Assembly: GCF_041107455.1 (NCBI RefSeq)
Contig: NZ_JBGBPY010000001.1
Coordinates: 1,302,001 to 1,366,000 of the forward strand
Direction: 5' to 3'
DNA length: 64,000 bases
Source of the DNA: Rhodanobacter humi
GTDB lineage: Bacteria; Pseudomonadota; Gammaproteobacteria; Xanthomonadales; Rhodanobacteraceae
A program made the position numbers and the translations under genes. Below are positions 1 to 9,622 of this stretch, one piece after another. Below the pieces are notes generated by a model. The model had not been told where the DNA came from, did no database searches, and saw nothing but the letters and a program-made list of their open reading frames with translations. The stretch's first letter is position 1. Each line of letters opens with the position of its first letter.

Positions 1-331
1 TGCCCAGGCGCAGTTCGCGCCACTGGAACATCTGCACGTGACGCGACAGCACCGGCGTGACCGCCTGCTGGTTGAAGTCGGAGTCGTAGGGCGCCTCCAC
101 CACCCGCGGCGTGCCGCTGATGCGCACCATCCGGCCCTGCAGGCCATCTTGCGGCTCCATGCTGTGGCCGAGGTCGACCACCCCGCCGCCATGCAGCTGC
201 AACGCCAGCTGGTAGTTGCCCAGGCTGCGCTCGGTCCACGCCGCCAGCACGATGCCCGCTACCAGCGCCGCCAGGCCGACCGCGATGGCCGCCGGGCCGC
301 GCAAGGCAGTGATGCGGCCGAAGGACATCAT
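1..331 (-). CDS. TMEM43-family membrane protein, N-terminal part (cut by window edge)
   Basis: Reading the minus strand from an ATG at 331 gives an uninterrupted frame of 110 codons that runs off the window. It begins [20 protein letters not shown], with one hydrophobic segment at about residues 10-32, then a soluble part containing RMVRISGTP and, near the edge, HVQMFQWRE. Bacterial TMEM43-family proteins have this layout: an N-terminal membrane helix, a LVHVSG-like strand and a VQMYQWKE-like motif. The start codon overlaps the stop of the upstream hydrolase as ATGA, so the two are probably translated together. Function in bacteria is not established; the eukaryotic homologue is a nuclear-envelope and ER membrane protein. 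The family call is from memory of the motifs, not from a search. The C-terminal membrane segments expected for the family lie outside the window. Confidence 0.6.
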   Translation of the reverse strand, partial: MMSFGRITALRGPAAIAVGLAALVAGIVLAAWTERSLGNYQLALQLHGGGVVDLGHSMEPQDGLQGRMVRISGTPRVVEAPYDSDFNQQAVTPVLSRHVQMFQWRELRLG

Positions 332-1194
332 CCGAGACTTCCGCGCAGTTCAGGCAGTTCGTCCGCGCAGCCGTAGCGGCCGCGTTCGTCGCGCTGCACG
401 CGCGCCGCGGCGCAGGCGTGGTCGTGGGTGAAGAACAGTCGCACGCCGCGCGCCAGCTTGTCGTCGAGGAACGCGCGCTTCTCGTCGATCAGCTTCTCGG
501 GGTAGCGGTCATAGCCCATGGTGATCGGCACATGCACCCAGGCGCGGCCGGGAATCAGGTCGGCGCAGAACACCACGCCGCCGACTTCGGCCAGCATCAG
601 GCCCGGCGTATGGCCGTCCGAATAGTGAAAGCGCACCGCTTCGCCCAGCGCCTGCGCATGCTCGCCCTCGACCAGCTCCAGCCGGCCGCTGTCCACGAGC
701 AGCTGCGGCAATTCCGGAATGAACGAAGCGCGGTCGCGCGGATGCGGCTTCAGTGCGCGCTGCCAATGCGCCGCGCCAACGACGAACGTGGCGTTGGGGA
801 ACAGCAGCCGCGGCGACTGACCTTCCTGCCACGCCGCCAGCAAGCCGCCGGCATGGTCGAAGTGCAGGTGCGACAGCACCACCGCATGGATGTCTTCGTG
901 CGTGACGCCTGTTGCGGCCAGCGAATCGAGCAGCACGTGGCGATCCTCCACCACGCCGTAGCGCTCGCGCAGCGAGGGTTCGAAGAACGCGCCGATGCCG
1001 GTCTCGAACAACACATTGCGACCCGGCACGCCATTCACCGCGAGCCCCTTCACCAGCAGGCAGCGGCAGGCCAGCGGGATGCGGTTCTGCTCGTCCGGCG
1101 CGATCCAGCGAGACCACATCGCCTTCGGCGCATTGCCGAACATGGCGCCGCCGTCGAGTTGCTGCGAGTTGCCGAGTAGCGAGAAGAGTTCCAC
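328..1194 (-). CDS. MBL-fold metallo-hydrolase
   Basis: Predicted cytosolic metallo-beta-lactamase-fold hydrolase of 288 residues. The zinc motif HLHFDH is at about residues 109-114, followed by further likely metal ligands in SDGHTPG, in FCADLIPG and in the C-terminal THDHACA. I place the start at the GTG at 1194 ([10 protein letters not shown]) because related proteins begin [10 protein letters not shown]; the frame stays open upstream to 1239, but those residues look non-coding. The substrate cannot be read from sequence: lactonases, glyoxalase-II-like enzymes and phosphodiesterases share this fold, and the spaced HxHxDH plus distal Asp/His is compatible with a binuclear zinc site. It overlaps the TMEM43-like gene by 4 nt, so the two form an operon. 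Confidence 0.8.
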   Translation of the reverse strand: MELFSLLGNSQQLDGGAMFGNAPKAMWSRWIAPDEQNRIPLACRCLLVKGLAVNGVPGRNVLFETGIGAFFEPSLRERYGVVEDRHVLLDSLAATGVTHEDIHAVVLSHLHFDHAGGLLAAWQEGQSPRLLFPNATFVVGAAHWQRALKPHPRDRASFIPELPQLLVDSGRLELVEGEHAQALGEAVRFHYSDGHTPGLMLAEVGGVVFCADLIPGRAWVHVPITMGYDRYPEKLIDEKRAFLDDKLARGVRLFFTHDHACAAARVQRDERGRYGCADELPELRGSLG

Positions 1195-1276
1195 GACACC
1201 AACCTGCCTGTTCCTGAGCCCAGGATCGAACCACCGCAACTGGTCGCCCGATTACCGACGAAGCTCAGCTTAAAAC

Positions 1277-1378
1277 CCGTTCGCGCTGAGCGTAGCTTGC
1301 GATAGCAAGCGGAGTCGATGCGCCCGTAGTCGATCACCCTTCGACTTCGGCCTTGCAGGCCTACGCTCAGGGCGAACG
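1277..1378. repeat. Inverted pair of REP-like intergenic repeats
   Basis: Two divergent copies of a short dispersed repeat lie head to head. The left copy (1277-1320) contains CGCTGAGCGTAG followed by a small hairpin and GAGTCGATG. The right copy (1337-1378), read on the other strand, contains CGCCCTGAGCGTAG and GAAGTCGAAGG. The consensus CCCTGAGCGTAG...GAAGTCGAAGG is a widespread proteobacterial intergenic repeat. The pair sits between gamma-glutamyltranspeptidase and the hydrolase, both on the minus strand, and could end or stabilise the ggt transcript. Confidence 0.7.
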
Positions 1379-1387
1379 GTGCCAGCG

Positions 1388-3112
1388 CTACTCCACCTTG
1401 CCCAACCCCGACGGCCGGCGCGGATCGCTGGCGGCGTCGAGCTTGTTGTCGCGGTGGTCCCAGGTGACCACGTTCATGAAGCCCCAGGGCTCCCGCGGCT
1501 TCAGCGTGTAGCCCATCTTCCTGAGTTGCTCGCTGGTGGCGGCGTCGAACACGCCGTCCTCCACGAAGACCTCGTCGGGCAGGAACTGGTGGTGGAAGCG
1601 CTTGTCGGCCACGATCTGCTGCGCGCTCTGGCCGTCGATGAAATGCAGGATGCCTTCCAGCACCTGGGTGATGATGGTGGAGCCGCCGGGCGAGCCGATC
1701 ACCGCGCTGCGGTCCTTGCCGACCACGAGGCTGGGCGACATCGAGGACAGCATGCGCTTGCCGCCCACCGGCGCGTTCGCCTTGCTGCCGAGCAGGCCGT
1801 AGACGTTCGGCTTGTTCGGCACCAGCGCGAAATCGTCCATCTCGTCGTTGAGCAGCACGCCGGTGCCCTTGGCGACGAAGGTGGAGCCGAGTATGTAGTT
1901 CACGGTGGAGGTGATCCCCACCATGTTGCCGTCCTTGTCGATGATCGAGAAATGCGTGGTGTGCATGCCCGGATCATGCGCCGGCCCATGCGGCAACATC
2001 GACGAGGGCGTGGCCTGGTCGGCCAGGATGCTCTGGCGCAGGCCGTCGGCGTAGTACGGCGACAGCAGCATGTCCAGCGGCATCTTCACGAAGTCGGGAT
2101 CGCCGAGGTAGTCGTTGTGGTCGCGGAACGCGCGACGCATCGCCTCGATGATGTAGTGCGCGCGATGCGCCGGATCCATCTTCGCGAGGTCGTAACCGCG
2201 CAGGATGTTGAGGATCTCGGCGATCGCCACGCCACCGGAGGACGGCGGCGGCGCGGTGACGATCTTGTAACCCTGGTAGTCGATCGTGATCGGCGTGCGC
2301 TCCTTGGCGCGGTAGTTCGCCAGATCCTCAAGCGTCCAGTTGCCGCCGGCAGCGCGCACCGCGTCCACCAGCTTCTGCGCCGTCTCGCCGCGGTAGAAGC
2401 CGGCATCGCCCTGCTGGGCGATCAGCTCCCAGGTGCGCGCCTGGTCCGGATCGCGCCAGATCTCGCCCGCCACCGGCGGCTTGCCGCCGGGCAGGTACTT
2501 CGCGACGGAAGCGGGCCAGCGCTCGAGGTTCTTCTGCTCCTCGGCGATCGAGTGCAGCAGGCGCGGATCGGGCTTGAAGCCGTCGCGCGCGGTGCGGATG
2601 GCGGGCGCCAGCGACACGCTGAGCGGCAGCTTGCCGAACTTCTTCGCCAGCAACACCAGGCCAGCCGGCTCGCCGGGGATGCCGGCGGAGAGCGGGCCCT
2701 TCAGCGCCGCATCGCGGTTCGGCGTGCCGTCGGGGTTGAGGTAATCCTTGGGGTTCACCGCCATCGGCGCGGTCTCGCGCGCATCGATGAACACGTTCTC
2801 GCCGGTCTTGGCGATGTGCAGCGTGGCCATGAAGCCGCCGCCGATGCCGGAACTCTCCGGCTCCACCACCGACAGCGTGGAGGCCACCGCCACCGCCGCA
2901 TCGAACGCGTTGCCGCCCTTGGCCAGCACCTCGAAGCCGGCATTGGTGGCGAGGAAGTTCGCGCTGGCGATGCCGGCGTGGCCGGGACGCTGTGCCTGCG
3001 GCGCGGGGGCCGTGGCCGGCGCGGTCTTCGGCGCGCCATCGGCGGCAAACGCCGCGCCGCTGGTCAGCAGCAGGCTCAGCAACAACACGCGACCGTGCAT
3101 CTGGAACTTCAT
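1388..3112 (-). CDS. ggt: Gamma-glutamyltranspeptidase precursor
   Basis: Secreted N-terminal nucleophile hydrolase (574 residues) that transfers or hydrolyses the gamma-glutamyl group of glutathione in the periplasm. A signal peptide is evident at residues 1-23 (MKFQMHGRVLLLSLLLTSGA, cleavage after AFA). The precursor is cut into two subunits in front of the catalytic threonine; the best candidate is the second Thr of HTTHFSIIDKDGN. Other family features are the SSGIGGGFM segment, the oxyanion-region MLSSMSPSLVV and GSPGGSTIITQ. The start is supported by AAGGAG about 8 nt upstream. Length and order match the family with no visible break. The next gene upstream on this strand is a ferredoxin, 21 nt away, so they may be cotranscribed, though no functional link is known. 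Confidence 0.95.
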   Translation of the reverse strand: MKFQMHGRVLLLSLLLTSGAAFAADGAPKTAPATAPAPQAQRPGHAGIASANFLATNAGFEVLAKGGNAFDAAVAVASTLSVVEPESSGIGGGFMATLHIAKTGENVFIDARETAPMAVNPKDYLNPDGTPNRDAALKGPLSAGIPGEPAGLVLLAKKFGKLPLSVSLAPAIRTARDGFKPDPRLLHSIAEEQKNLERWPASVAKYLPGGKPPVAGEIWRDPDQARTWELIAQQGDAGFYRGETAQKLVDAVRAAGGNWTLEDLANYRAKERTPITIDYQGYKIVTAPPPSSGGVAIAEILNILRGYDLAKMDPAHRAHYIIEAMRRAFRDHNDYLGDPDFVKMPLDMLLSPYYADGLRQSILADQATPSSMLPHGPAHDPGMHTTHFSIIDKDGNMVGITSTVNYILGSTFVAKGTGVLLNDEMDDFALVPNKPNVYGLLGSKANAPVGGKRMLSSMSPSLVVGKDRSAVIGSPGGSTIITQVLEGILHFIDGQSAQQIVADKRFHHQFLPDEVFVEDGVFDAATSEQLRKMGYTLKPREPWGFMNVVTWDHRDNKLDAASDPRRPSGLGKVE

Positions 3113-3133
3113 GCGGCGAACTCCTTGGCTAGT

Positions 3134-3394
3134 TCAAGCGGCGGTGCCCGATCCCATCAGGTGGCGGTACTTGAGTTCGAGCGTTTCGTGCGACTCGGTG
3201 CGCTCGGGGTCGACGATGATGCATTCGACCGGGCACACCTCCACGCACTGCGGCTCGTCGTGATGGCCCACGCACTCGGTGCACAGCGCCGGATCGATCA
3301 CGTAGTACTCCTCGCCCAGCGAGATCGCCTTGTTCGGGCAGACCGGTTCGCAGACGTCGCAGTTGACGCAGGTGTCGAGGATCTTCAGGGACAT
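3134..3394 (-). CDS. yfhL: YfhL-type 2[4Fe-4S] ferredoxin
   Basis: Small ferredoxin of 86 residues expected to bind two 4Fe-4S clusters and act as a cytosolic electron carrier. The first cluster motif is CVNCDVCEPVC at residues 9-19; the second group, CTECVGHHDEPQCVEVC, has the extended spacing typical of the YfhL/Alvin-type ferredoxins. I chose the ATG at 3394 (MSLKILDTC) because it begins immediately before the first cluster and matches family length; the open frame extends to 3475 through a repeat sequence that is unlikely to be coding. No strong Shine-Dalgarno is visible, since the bases upstream belong to the end of that repeat. The redox partner is unknown. Confidence 0.9.
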   Translation of the reverse strand: MSLKILDTCVNCDVCEPVCPNKAISLGEEYYVIDPALCTECVGHHDEPQCVEVCPVECIIVDPERTESHETLELKYRHLMGSGTAA

Positions 3395-3406
3395 GGGGGC
3401 AAACTG

Positions 3407-3500
3407 AGGAGTGAGTGAAGAAGAGTGAGAAGTGAGAGAGAGCAAGAGCTTGCCGCGCACTCGGCTTTCTCTCACTCCTCACTTCTCACTACTCGCTCCT
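3407..3500. repeat. GAGTGAGAAGTGAG inverted repeat (copy 1)
   Basis: Two purine-rich/pyrimidine-rich arms face each other around a roughly 25-nt centre. The left arm (3407-3441) is made of GAGTGA/GAAGTGAG units; the right arm (3467-3500) contains TCTCACTCCTCACTTCTC. The right-arm core recurs almost unchanged at 44526-44555 between pdxA and rsmA. It separates the ferredoxin from the upstream lipoprotein gene and could form an imperfect hairpin of about 30 bp in the transcript. Whether it terminates transcription is unknown; no T-run follows. Confidence 0.6.
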
Positions 3501-3504
3501 GTCT

Positions 3505-4588
<1,084 letters not shown>

Positions 4589-5158
4589 CTAGCTTAACGG
4601 AAGCGCGCGCCGGTAGAGCGCAAAGCGCACCTCGCCAGCCCGCCCCTCGCGGTGCAGCGTCCAGTTCGCCGGCACGGCGGGAATCGCCTCGCGCGGCGAC
4701 TCCACGTAGATCCACGCCCGCGCGGCCAGCCAGCCGCCTTGTTCCAGGCGCCCGGCCAGCGCGCTCCACAGATCCAGTGCGAACGGCGGATCGAGGAACA
4801 CCAGGTCGAAGGCCCGCGCCGCGCTGCGCAGGAAGGCCTGCGCATCGACTGCCGCCACCTCGCCGCCCACCACCTTGAGCCGGGCGAGGTTGTCGCGCAG
4901 CGCCCGTGCTGCCAGCGCATCCGGCTCGACAAAGCAGGCGCCGGCGGCGCCGCGCGACAGCGCCTCGATGCCCAGCGCGCCGGTGCCCGCGCACAGGTCC
5001 AGCACGCGCGCGCCTTCGATCATCGGCGCCAGCCAGTTGAACAGCGTCTCGCGCACCCGCTCCGGCGTGGGCCGCAAACCGGGCTGCCCGGGCACCTCCA
5101 AGCGCGAGTTGCGCAGGCTGCCGCCGATGATGCGGATGCGTCCGGGGCGGCTGTTCAT
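4589..5158 (-). CDS. rsmD: 16S rRNA (guanine-966-N2)-methyltransferase
   Basis: Methylates G966 of 16S rRNA using S-adenosylmethionine. The 189-residue protein has the RsmD start RIRIIGGSLRNSRL, the PTPERVRETLFNWL segment, the SAM-binding loop LDLCAGTGALGIEALSRGA (about residues 55-73) and the catalytic motif LDPPF near residue 122. It heads the rsmD-coaD-lipoprotein run and is divergent from ftsY, with 77 nt between the two starts; the rsmD/ftsY pairing is common in gammaproteobacteria. Confidence 0.95.
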   Translation of the reverse strand: MNSRPGRIRIIGGSLRNSRLEVPGQPGLRPTPERVRETLFNWLAPMIEGARVLDLCAGTGALGIEALSRGAAGACFVEPDALAARALRDNLARLKVVGGEVAAVDAQAFLRSAARAFDLVFLDPPFALDLWSALAGRLEQGGWLAARAWIYVESPREAIPAVPANWTLHREGRAGEVRFALYRRALPLS

Positions 5159-5235
5159 CGGGCTTGCCGCGACTCAGCGGCCGGTACGGGTAGCGGTGTT
5201 AGCATGCCGCCCATTGTCTTTGAATCGTCCCCGCA

Positions 5236-6315
5236 ATGCTCAAGTTCTGGAAGAAGAAGCCCGCCGAAACCCCACCGGCGCCTCCCGCCGGGGCGCCGGC
5301 CGCGGACATGCCGCTGGACGCGGCGACCCCTGTTCCGGCAGCGATCGAGGCCGTCGCCGAAGTCGCCGCACCCGCCGTCGTCGAAACGCCCGAAGCGGCA
5401 GCGGGCAAGCGCGGCTGGCGCGAGCGCCTCGCAGGCAGCGCACTTGGGCGCGGCCTGGGCAACCTGTTCCAGCGCCATCCCAAGCTCGACGACGAGCTGC
5501 TGGACGAGCTGGAAACCACCCTGATCACCGCCGACGTGGGCGTGGAAGCCAGCACCGCGCTGGTGGAAGACCTGCGCCGGCGCATGCACAAGCGCGAGTT
5601 CGCCGACGCGATGGCCTTGCGCGAGGCGCTGCGCGAGGCGCTGGTCGCCCTGCTGAGGCCCGTGCAGCAGCCGCTGGAACCGGTCGGCCGCAAGCCTTTC
5701 GTGGTGCTCACGGTGGGCATCAACGGCGTGGGCAAGACCACCACGATCGGAAAACTCGCACGCCGCTGGCGCGACGAGGGCCGCAACGTGCTGCTGGCCG
5801 CGGGCGACACCTTCCGCGCCGCGGCGGTGGAACAGCTCAAGACCTGGGGCGAGCGCAACGGCGTGCCGGTGATCTCGCAAGGCCAGGATGCCGACGCCGC
5901 CAGCGTGATCTTCGACGCGCTGCAGGCCGCCCGTTCGCGCGGCGCCGACGTGCTGGTGGCCGACACCGCCGGCCGCCTGCATACCCAGGGCGGCCTGATG
6001 GACGAGCTGGGCAAGATCGCCCGCGTGCTGAAGAAGCTCGACCCCGAGGCGCCGCACGAGGTGCTGATGGTGATCGACGGCACCACCGGCCAGAACGCGG
6101 TGAACCAGCTGCGCCAGTTCCGCCAGATCGTCGGCGTCACCGGCCTGGTGGTCACCAAGCTCGACGGCACCGCCAAGGGCGGCGTGGTGTTCGCGCTGGC
6201 GCGCGAGTTCGGCCTGCCGATCCGTTTCGTGGGCCTGGGCGAAACCGCCACCGACCTGCGCGAATTCGACGCCGCCGCCTTCGTCGACGGCCTGCTGCCC
6301 GCCGGCCATGACTGA
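5236..6315 (+). CDS. ftsY: Signal recognition particle receptor FtsY
   Basis: SRP receptor GTPase that docks the ribosome-SRP complex at the inner membrane. Residues 1-60 form a Pro/Ala-rich N-terminal region; it is far shorter and less acidic than the E. coli A domain. The helical N domain follows (about 62-145), then the GTPase G domain: G1 GINGVGKTTT at 161-170, DTAGR and TKLDGTAKGG, ending in GLGETATDLREFDAAAFVDG. In E. coli ftsY is followed by ftsE-ftsX; here it is followed by an AsmA-like gene 23 nt downstream, then mutY, so it may lead a different operon. Confidence 0.97.
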   Translation: MLKFWKKKPAETPPAPPAGAPAADMPLDAATPVPAAIEAVAEVAAPAVVETPEAAAGKRGWRERLAGSALGRGLGNLFQRHPKLDDELLDELETTLITADVGVEASTALVEDLRRRMHKREFADAMALREALREALVALLRPVQQPLEPVGRKPFVVLTVGINGVGKTTTIGKLARRWRDEGRNVLLAAGDTFRAAAVEQLKTWGERNGVPVISQGQDADAASVIFDALQAARSRGADVLVADTAGRLHTQGGLMDELGKIARVLKKLDPEAPHEVLMVIDGTTGQNAVNQLRQFRQIVGVTGLVVTKLDGTAKGGVVFALAREFGLPIRFVGLGETATDLREFDAAAFVDGLLPAGHD

Positions 6316-6338
6316 GCGCGGACCGGTGCGGAGCTGAC

Positions 6339-7445
6339 ATGACACGCGGACTGCGGCGGTTGCTGATCGGTGTCGGCGCGCTGGCGTTCGCCGCGCTGTT
6401 CGCGGTGCTGATCGTGGTCTACCTGCTGCTGCAACCCGATCGCTTCACCGCGATGCTGCAGGAGCAGGCGCACGATGCCGGCCTGGTGCTGAACCTCGCC
6501 AGCCCCGCCAGCCCCACCTTGTTCCCGCGCCCGGCGCTGGATCTGCGCGGCATCACGCTCAATGCCGAGGGCGCGGACAGCCCGATCCTGCTCGCCTCGC
6601 GCGGCCGGCTGGTGCTGCCTTGGCGCACCCTGCTCGGCGGCCCCACCGCGATCGCGCAGATGGAAGTGGATGCGCCGCGAGTGGACCTGGACGCGCTGCA
6701 GGACTGGCTGGCCACCTTGCCGCCGCAGCCGGCCAATGCCGCCCCGGCGATCCCGCGCATCGATGCCGGCATCAGCATCGAGCACGGCAGCGTGGTGCGC
6801 GGCGACCAGCTGCTGCTCAACAACGTGACGCTCTCGGCCGGCACGCTCGCGCCCGGCCAGGAATTCCCGCTCAGCATGTCGGCCACCACGGCCGCGGGCG
6901 CGCCGCTGCAGCTGCGGCTCACCGCCACCCCCCGCATGCAGGGCAACGCGATGCAGCTGGACCACATCCAGCTGCACCTGTCGCAGGGCAGCGGCACCAC
7001 GCTCGCGCTGAGCGGCAACGCCCGCTGGCACGGCGCGGCGGATGCGGCCGCGCAGCTCGGCGGCAAGCTCGACCAGGTCGACAGCGGCAGCTACGACATC
7101 GCGCTGGCGCTCACGCCGGCCAACCAGACCGACCCGCTGCTGCTGCACCTGAAGCTGGACGGCCCGGACAATCACGCCGACCTGCGCCTGCCGCCGCTGG
7201 CGCTGGCGCACTGGTGGAGCACCCTCAACGCACCGGCCGACCGGCAGGCCGGGCCGCTGCCCAGCGTGCCGCCCGGCAGCGGCACGCTGCAGGTGGCGAA
7301 GCTGCGGGTCGGCAACCTCGCCATCGAGGGACTCAGCGTGCAGGCCGGTGACGACGCCCCCGCCGTGGCCGGCACGGTGGCGAAGCCCGCCGCCGCACCG
7401 GCCAAGCCTGGCGCAGGCGGCAAGCCGGGCGGCAAGTCGAAGTGA
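6339..7445 (+). CDS. AsmA-like membrane-anchored protein
   Basis: A 368-residue protein with one N-terminal membrane helix (about residues 8-32, GVGALAFAALFAVLIVVYLL) and a large periplasmic part. The pattern after the helix, LASPASPTLFPRPALDLRGITLNAE, followed by strands that pair scaffold and substrate-like segments, resembles the beginning of AsmA-family proteins, which have been linked to phospholipid transport between membranes. It is much shorter than full AsmA/TamB proteins, and the last 30 residues are a low-complexity Ala/Pro/Gly/Lys tail. The stop codon overlaps the start of mutY (GTGA), implying coupled translation. The family assignment is by appearance only. Confidence 0.65.
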   Translation: MTRGLRRLLIGVGALAFAALFAVLIVVYLLLQPDRFTAMLQEQAHDAGLVLNLASPASPTLFPRPALDLRGITLNAEGADSPILLASRGRLVLPWRTLLGGPTAIAQMEVDAPRVDLDALQDWLATLPPQPANAAPAIPRIDAGISIEHGSVVRGDQLLLNNVTLSAGTLAPGQEFPLSMSATTAAGAPLQLRLTATPRMQGNAMQLDHIQLHLSQGSGTTLALSGNARWHGAADAAAQLGGKLDQVDSGSYDIALALTPANQTDPLLLHLKLDGPDNHADLRLPPLALAHWWSTLNAPADRQAGPLPSVPPGSGTLQVAKLRVGNLAIEGLSVQAGDDAPAVAGTVAKPAAAPAKPGAGGKPGGKSK

Positions 7446-8488
7446 AGCCGTTCGCCGATGCCCTGCTGGCCTGGTTCGACCGCCACGGCCGCCACGACCT
7501 GCCCTGGCAACATCCACGCGACGCCTACCGCGTGTGGCTGTCCGAGATCATGCTGCAGCAGACCCAGGTGGTCACCGTGGTCGGCTACTTCGAGCGCTTC
7601 GTCGCCGCCCTGCCCGACCTGCGCGCACTCGCCGCCGCACCGGAGGACCAGGTGCTCGCGCTGTGGTCGGGCCTCGGCTATTACCGACGCGCGCGCTTCC
7701 TGCATCGTGCCGCGCAGCTCTGCGTGGAGCGCCATGGCGGCGAGCTGCCGCGCGACTTCGACGCGCTCGCCGCCCTGCCTGGCATCGGCCGCTCCACCGC
7801 CGGCGCGATCCTCGCCCAGGCGCACGGCCTGCGTTTTTCCATCCTCGACGGCAACGTGAAACGCGTGCTGGCGCGCTACCACGGCATCCACGGCCATCCC
7901 GGCACGAGTGCGGTGGAGAAGCAGCTGTGGCGTCATGCCGATGAGCACACCCCGGCCGCGCGCGTGGCCGACTACACCCAGGCGATCATGGATCTGGGTG
8001 CCACCGTGTGCACGCGCGGCAAGCCGCGCTGCGAGGCCTGCCCGCTCGCCGCGGGCTGCGTCGCCCGGCGCGACGGCCTCGTCGCGCAGCTGCCGTCGCC
8101 GAAGCCGACGAAAGCCACGCCCGTGCGCGCGACCGTGATGCTGATCCTGCGCGACGCGCACGGCCGCGTACTGCTGGAACGGCGCGGCCCGCAAGGCGTG
8201 TGGTCCGGCCTGTGGAGCCTGCCCGAAGCCGCCGACATCGACAGCGCGTGGCGCGATGCCAAGCGACATGCGCACATCGACGACGCACAGGCGCTCGCGC
8301 CATTCGTCCACGTATTCAGCCACTACAAGCTGCGCGTCGAGCCGCTGCTGTTCGACGGCGCGACAGCACCACGCGGCATCGCCGACAATCCCGCCCTGCG
8401 CTGGTGCGGCACCGGCGAGCTGGCCGCGCTCGGCCTGCCCGCACCGGTACGCAAGCTGCTGCAACAGATCGAAGGAACCACCGCATGA
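7442..8488 (+). CDS. mutY: Adenine DNA glycosylase MutY
   Basis: Removes adenine mispaired with 8-oxoguanine. The 348-residue protein starts with GTG at 7442 in a 4-nt overlap with the preceding gene. The catalytic Glu is residue 35 in SEIMLQQTQ; the helix-hairpin-helix is [12 protein letters not shown] near 112-123; the catalytic Asp is 136 in ILDGNVKR; the 4Fe-4S cluster cysteines are 190, 197, 200 and 206 (CX6CX2CX5C). The C-terminal NUDIX-like domain that recognises 8-oxoG runs from about 225 to the end. It overlaps yggX by 4 nt; the mutY-yggX pair is conserved in gammaproteobacteria and links repair of oxidative DNA damage with protection of Fe-S proteins. Confidence 0.97.
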   Translation: MKPFADALLAWFDRHGRHDLPWQHPRDAYRVWLSEIMLQQTQVVTVVGYFERFVAALPDLRALAAAPEDQVLALWSGLGYYRRARFLHRAAQLCVERHGGELPRDFDALAALPGIGRSTAGAILAQAHGLRFSILDGNVKRVLARYHGIHGHPGTSAVEKQLWRHADEHTPAARVADYTQAIMDLGATVCTRGKPRCEACPLAAGCVARRDGLVAQLPSPKPTKATPVRATVMLILRDAHGRVLLERRGPQGVWSGLWSLPEAADIDSAWRDAKRHAHIDDAQALAPFVHVFSHYKLRVEPLLFDGATAPRGIADNPALRWCGTGELAALGLPAPVRKLLQQIEGTTA

Positions 8489-8763
8489 GCCGTACCATCC
8501 ACTGCGCCAAACTCGGCATCGACGCCGAGGGCCTCGACTTCGCACCTTGGCCGGGCCCGCTGGGCCAGCGCATCTACGCCGAGATCTCCAGGCCCGCATG
8601 GCAGCAATGGCTGGCCCACCAGACCATGCTGATCAACGAATACCGGCTCAATCCGCTCGACCCGAAGGCGCGCAAATACCTCGCCGAGCAGATGGAGAAA
8701 TTCCTGTTCGGCGGCGAAGTCGACCAGGCCGCCGGCTTCACCCCGCCCGACCTGCAGTCTTGA
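8485..8763 (+). CDS. yggX: YggX-type Fe(II)-trafficking / oxidative damage protection protein
   Basis: A 92-residue soluble protein that matches YggX along its length: [26 protein letters not shown], then the [18 protein letters not shown] helix and [13 protein letters not shown] [11 protein letters not shown]. YggX protects labile Fe-S clusters from superoxide and has been proposed to handle Fe(II). The single conserved Cys is residue 7. It begins inside the mutY stop codon (ATGA), so both are made from one mRNA, a typical arrangement. The tRNA-Phe gene follows 81 nt later. Confidence 0.95.
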   Translation: MSRTIHCAKLGIDAEGLDFAPWPGPLGQRIYAEISRPAWQQWLAHQTMLINEYRLNPLDPKARKYLAEQMEKFLFGGEVDQAAGFTPPDLQS

Positions 8764-8844
8764 CGGCAAGCCATGCATTCGGTCTAATGCACGGCTCCAC
8801 GCCACACCGACGCGCGCAACGCCCGTCCTGCTGGCAAGGCACTT

Positions 8845-8920
8845 GGCCGGGTAGCTCAGTTGGTAGAGCAGGGGATTGAAAATCCCCGTGTCGGCGGTTC
8901 GATTCCGTCCCCGGCCACCA
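8845..8920 (+). tRNA. tRNA-Phe (GAA)
   Basis: A full 76-nt cloverleaf can be drawn. The acceptor stem pairs GGCCGGG (8845-8851) with CCCGGCC before the encoded ACCA end; the D arm is GCTCAGTTGGTAGAGC; the anticodon stem GGGGA/TCCCC holds the loop TTGAAAA with anticodon GAA; the T arm contains GGTTCGATTCC. The CCA is encoded. A strong terminator follows at 8935. No integrase and no duplicated tRNA end is seen nearby, so it is not acting as an attachment site here. Confidence 0.97.
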
Positions 8921-8934
8921 TCGTCATGCATCAG

Positions 8935-8962
8935 GCGCGCCCATGTGGCGCGCTTCGTTTTT
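8935..8962 (+). terminator. Rho-independent terminator after tRNA-Phe
   Basis: A 7-bp perfect stem, GCGCGCC and GGCGCGC, closes a 5-nt loop, and the 3' side is followed by TTCGTTTTT. It lies 14 nt after the tRNA end and is well placed to finish the tRNA transcript, possibly also mutY-yggX read-through. Confidence 0.85.
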
Positions 8963-9113
8963 CGCCCCCCACCGCCCGCTCCTGTGCGGCGATGGCCACG
9001 GCGGTGACGTCACTCGTCGCATGCGGACTGCCAACTCAGGATGCGTTTGGCCTGTTACGGTAGTGGTAGCTTCGGCTCGGGCAGATCGCCCTCCATCAAT
9101 CAAGGGGTCCACC

Positions 9114-9575
9114 ATGCGCATGTTGACTCGTGCAATCTTCGCGGCGTCGTTTGCCATAGCCACCGGGGCTGCCTTCGCGGCCACTCCCGCCACCGGTCTC
9201 GGCCAAGCCTGGCCGAATGCCCAGGACGTCAGTACCAACCCGAATTTCCACGTGTATGTGTTTGCCATGGGCGGCGTCGAATACATCCAGGTCAACGATC
9301 TCAACGGCAACGTGCTCGGCAGTGTCGGCACCGCAGGGGGCCAGTTCATCACGCTGCCGATCGGTCGATTCGCCCAGCAAGTCGTCACGCCCAGCCAGCC
9401 GGCCAGTGCACCCACGACCGCCGCCGCCACGGCCTCACCCGCCACGGTCTACAACGACGGCACCACGGCGGTAACGGCCACGCCGCTGAGTGACGGCACC
9501 ATGCGCCTCAATGCCGCGGCTGCCCCGGGACTCTGTCCAGATCCGGTCACGTGCAGCATGAAGGGTATCCAGTAA
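9114..9575 (+). CDS. Small exported protein of unknown function
   Basis: A 153-residue protein with a clear signal peptide (MRMLTRAIFAASFAIATGAA, cleavage after AFA). The mature part has a segment NFHVYVFAMGGVEYIQVNDL followed by LNGNVLGSVGTAGGQFITLP, which looks like beta strands, then a low-complexity Ala/Thr/Pro linker and a C-terminal part with two Cys (CPDPVTC) that could form a disulfide. AAGGGG precedes the ATG at 9114 by about 8 nt, and this start is preferred over upstream in-frame ones because it begins the signal peptide. I do not recognise the family. It converges on the MASE1 sensor gene, with a hairpin between. Confidence 0.75.
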   Translation: MRMLTRAIFAASFAIATGAAFAATPATGLGQAWPNAQDVSTNPNFHVYVFAMGGVEYIQVNDLNGNVLGSVGTAGGQFITLPIGRFAQQVVTPSQPASAPTTAAATASPATVYNDGTTAVTATPLSDGTMRLNAAAAPGLCPDPVTCSMKGIQ

Positions 9576-9582
9576 GGCTCGC

Positions 9583-9622
9583 AGCCGAACCACCCCATGT
9601 CAGGTGCGGGGGCGGTTCGGCT
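9583..9622. terminator. Bidirectional hairpin between convergent genes
   Basis: AGCCGAACC (9583-9591) pairs with GGTTCGGCT (9614-9622), extended inward by CCCC/GGGG across one mismatch. It sits between the plus-strand exported protein and the minus-strand sensor and overlaps the last codons of the latter. No T-run follows on either side, so termination efficiency is uncertain. Confidence 0.6.

Noticed and set aside
8845..8920. tRNA-Phe as integration site of an island
   Set aside because: No integrase, no second copy of the tRNA 3' end and no change to foreign-looking genes directly after it.
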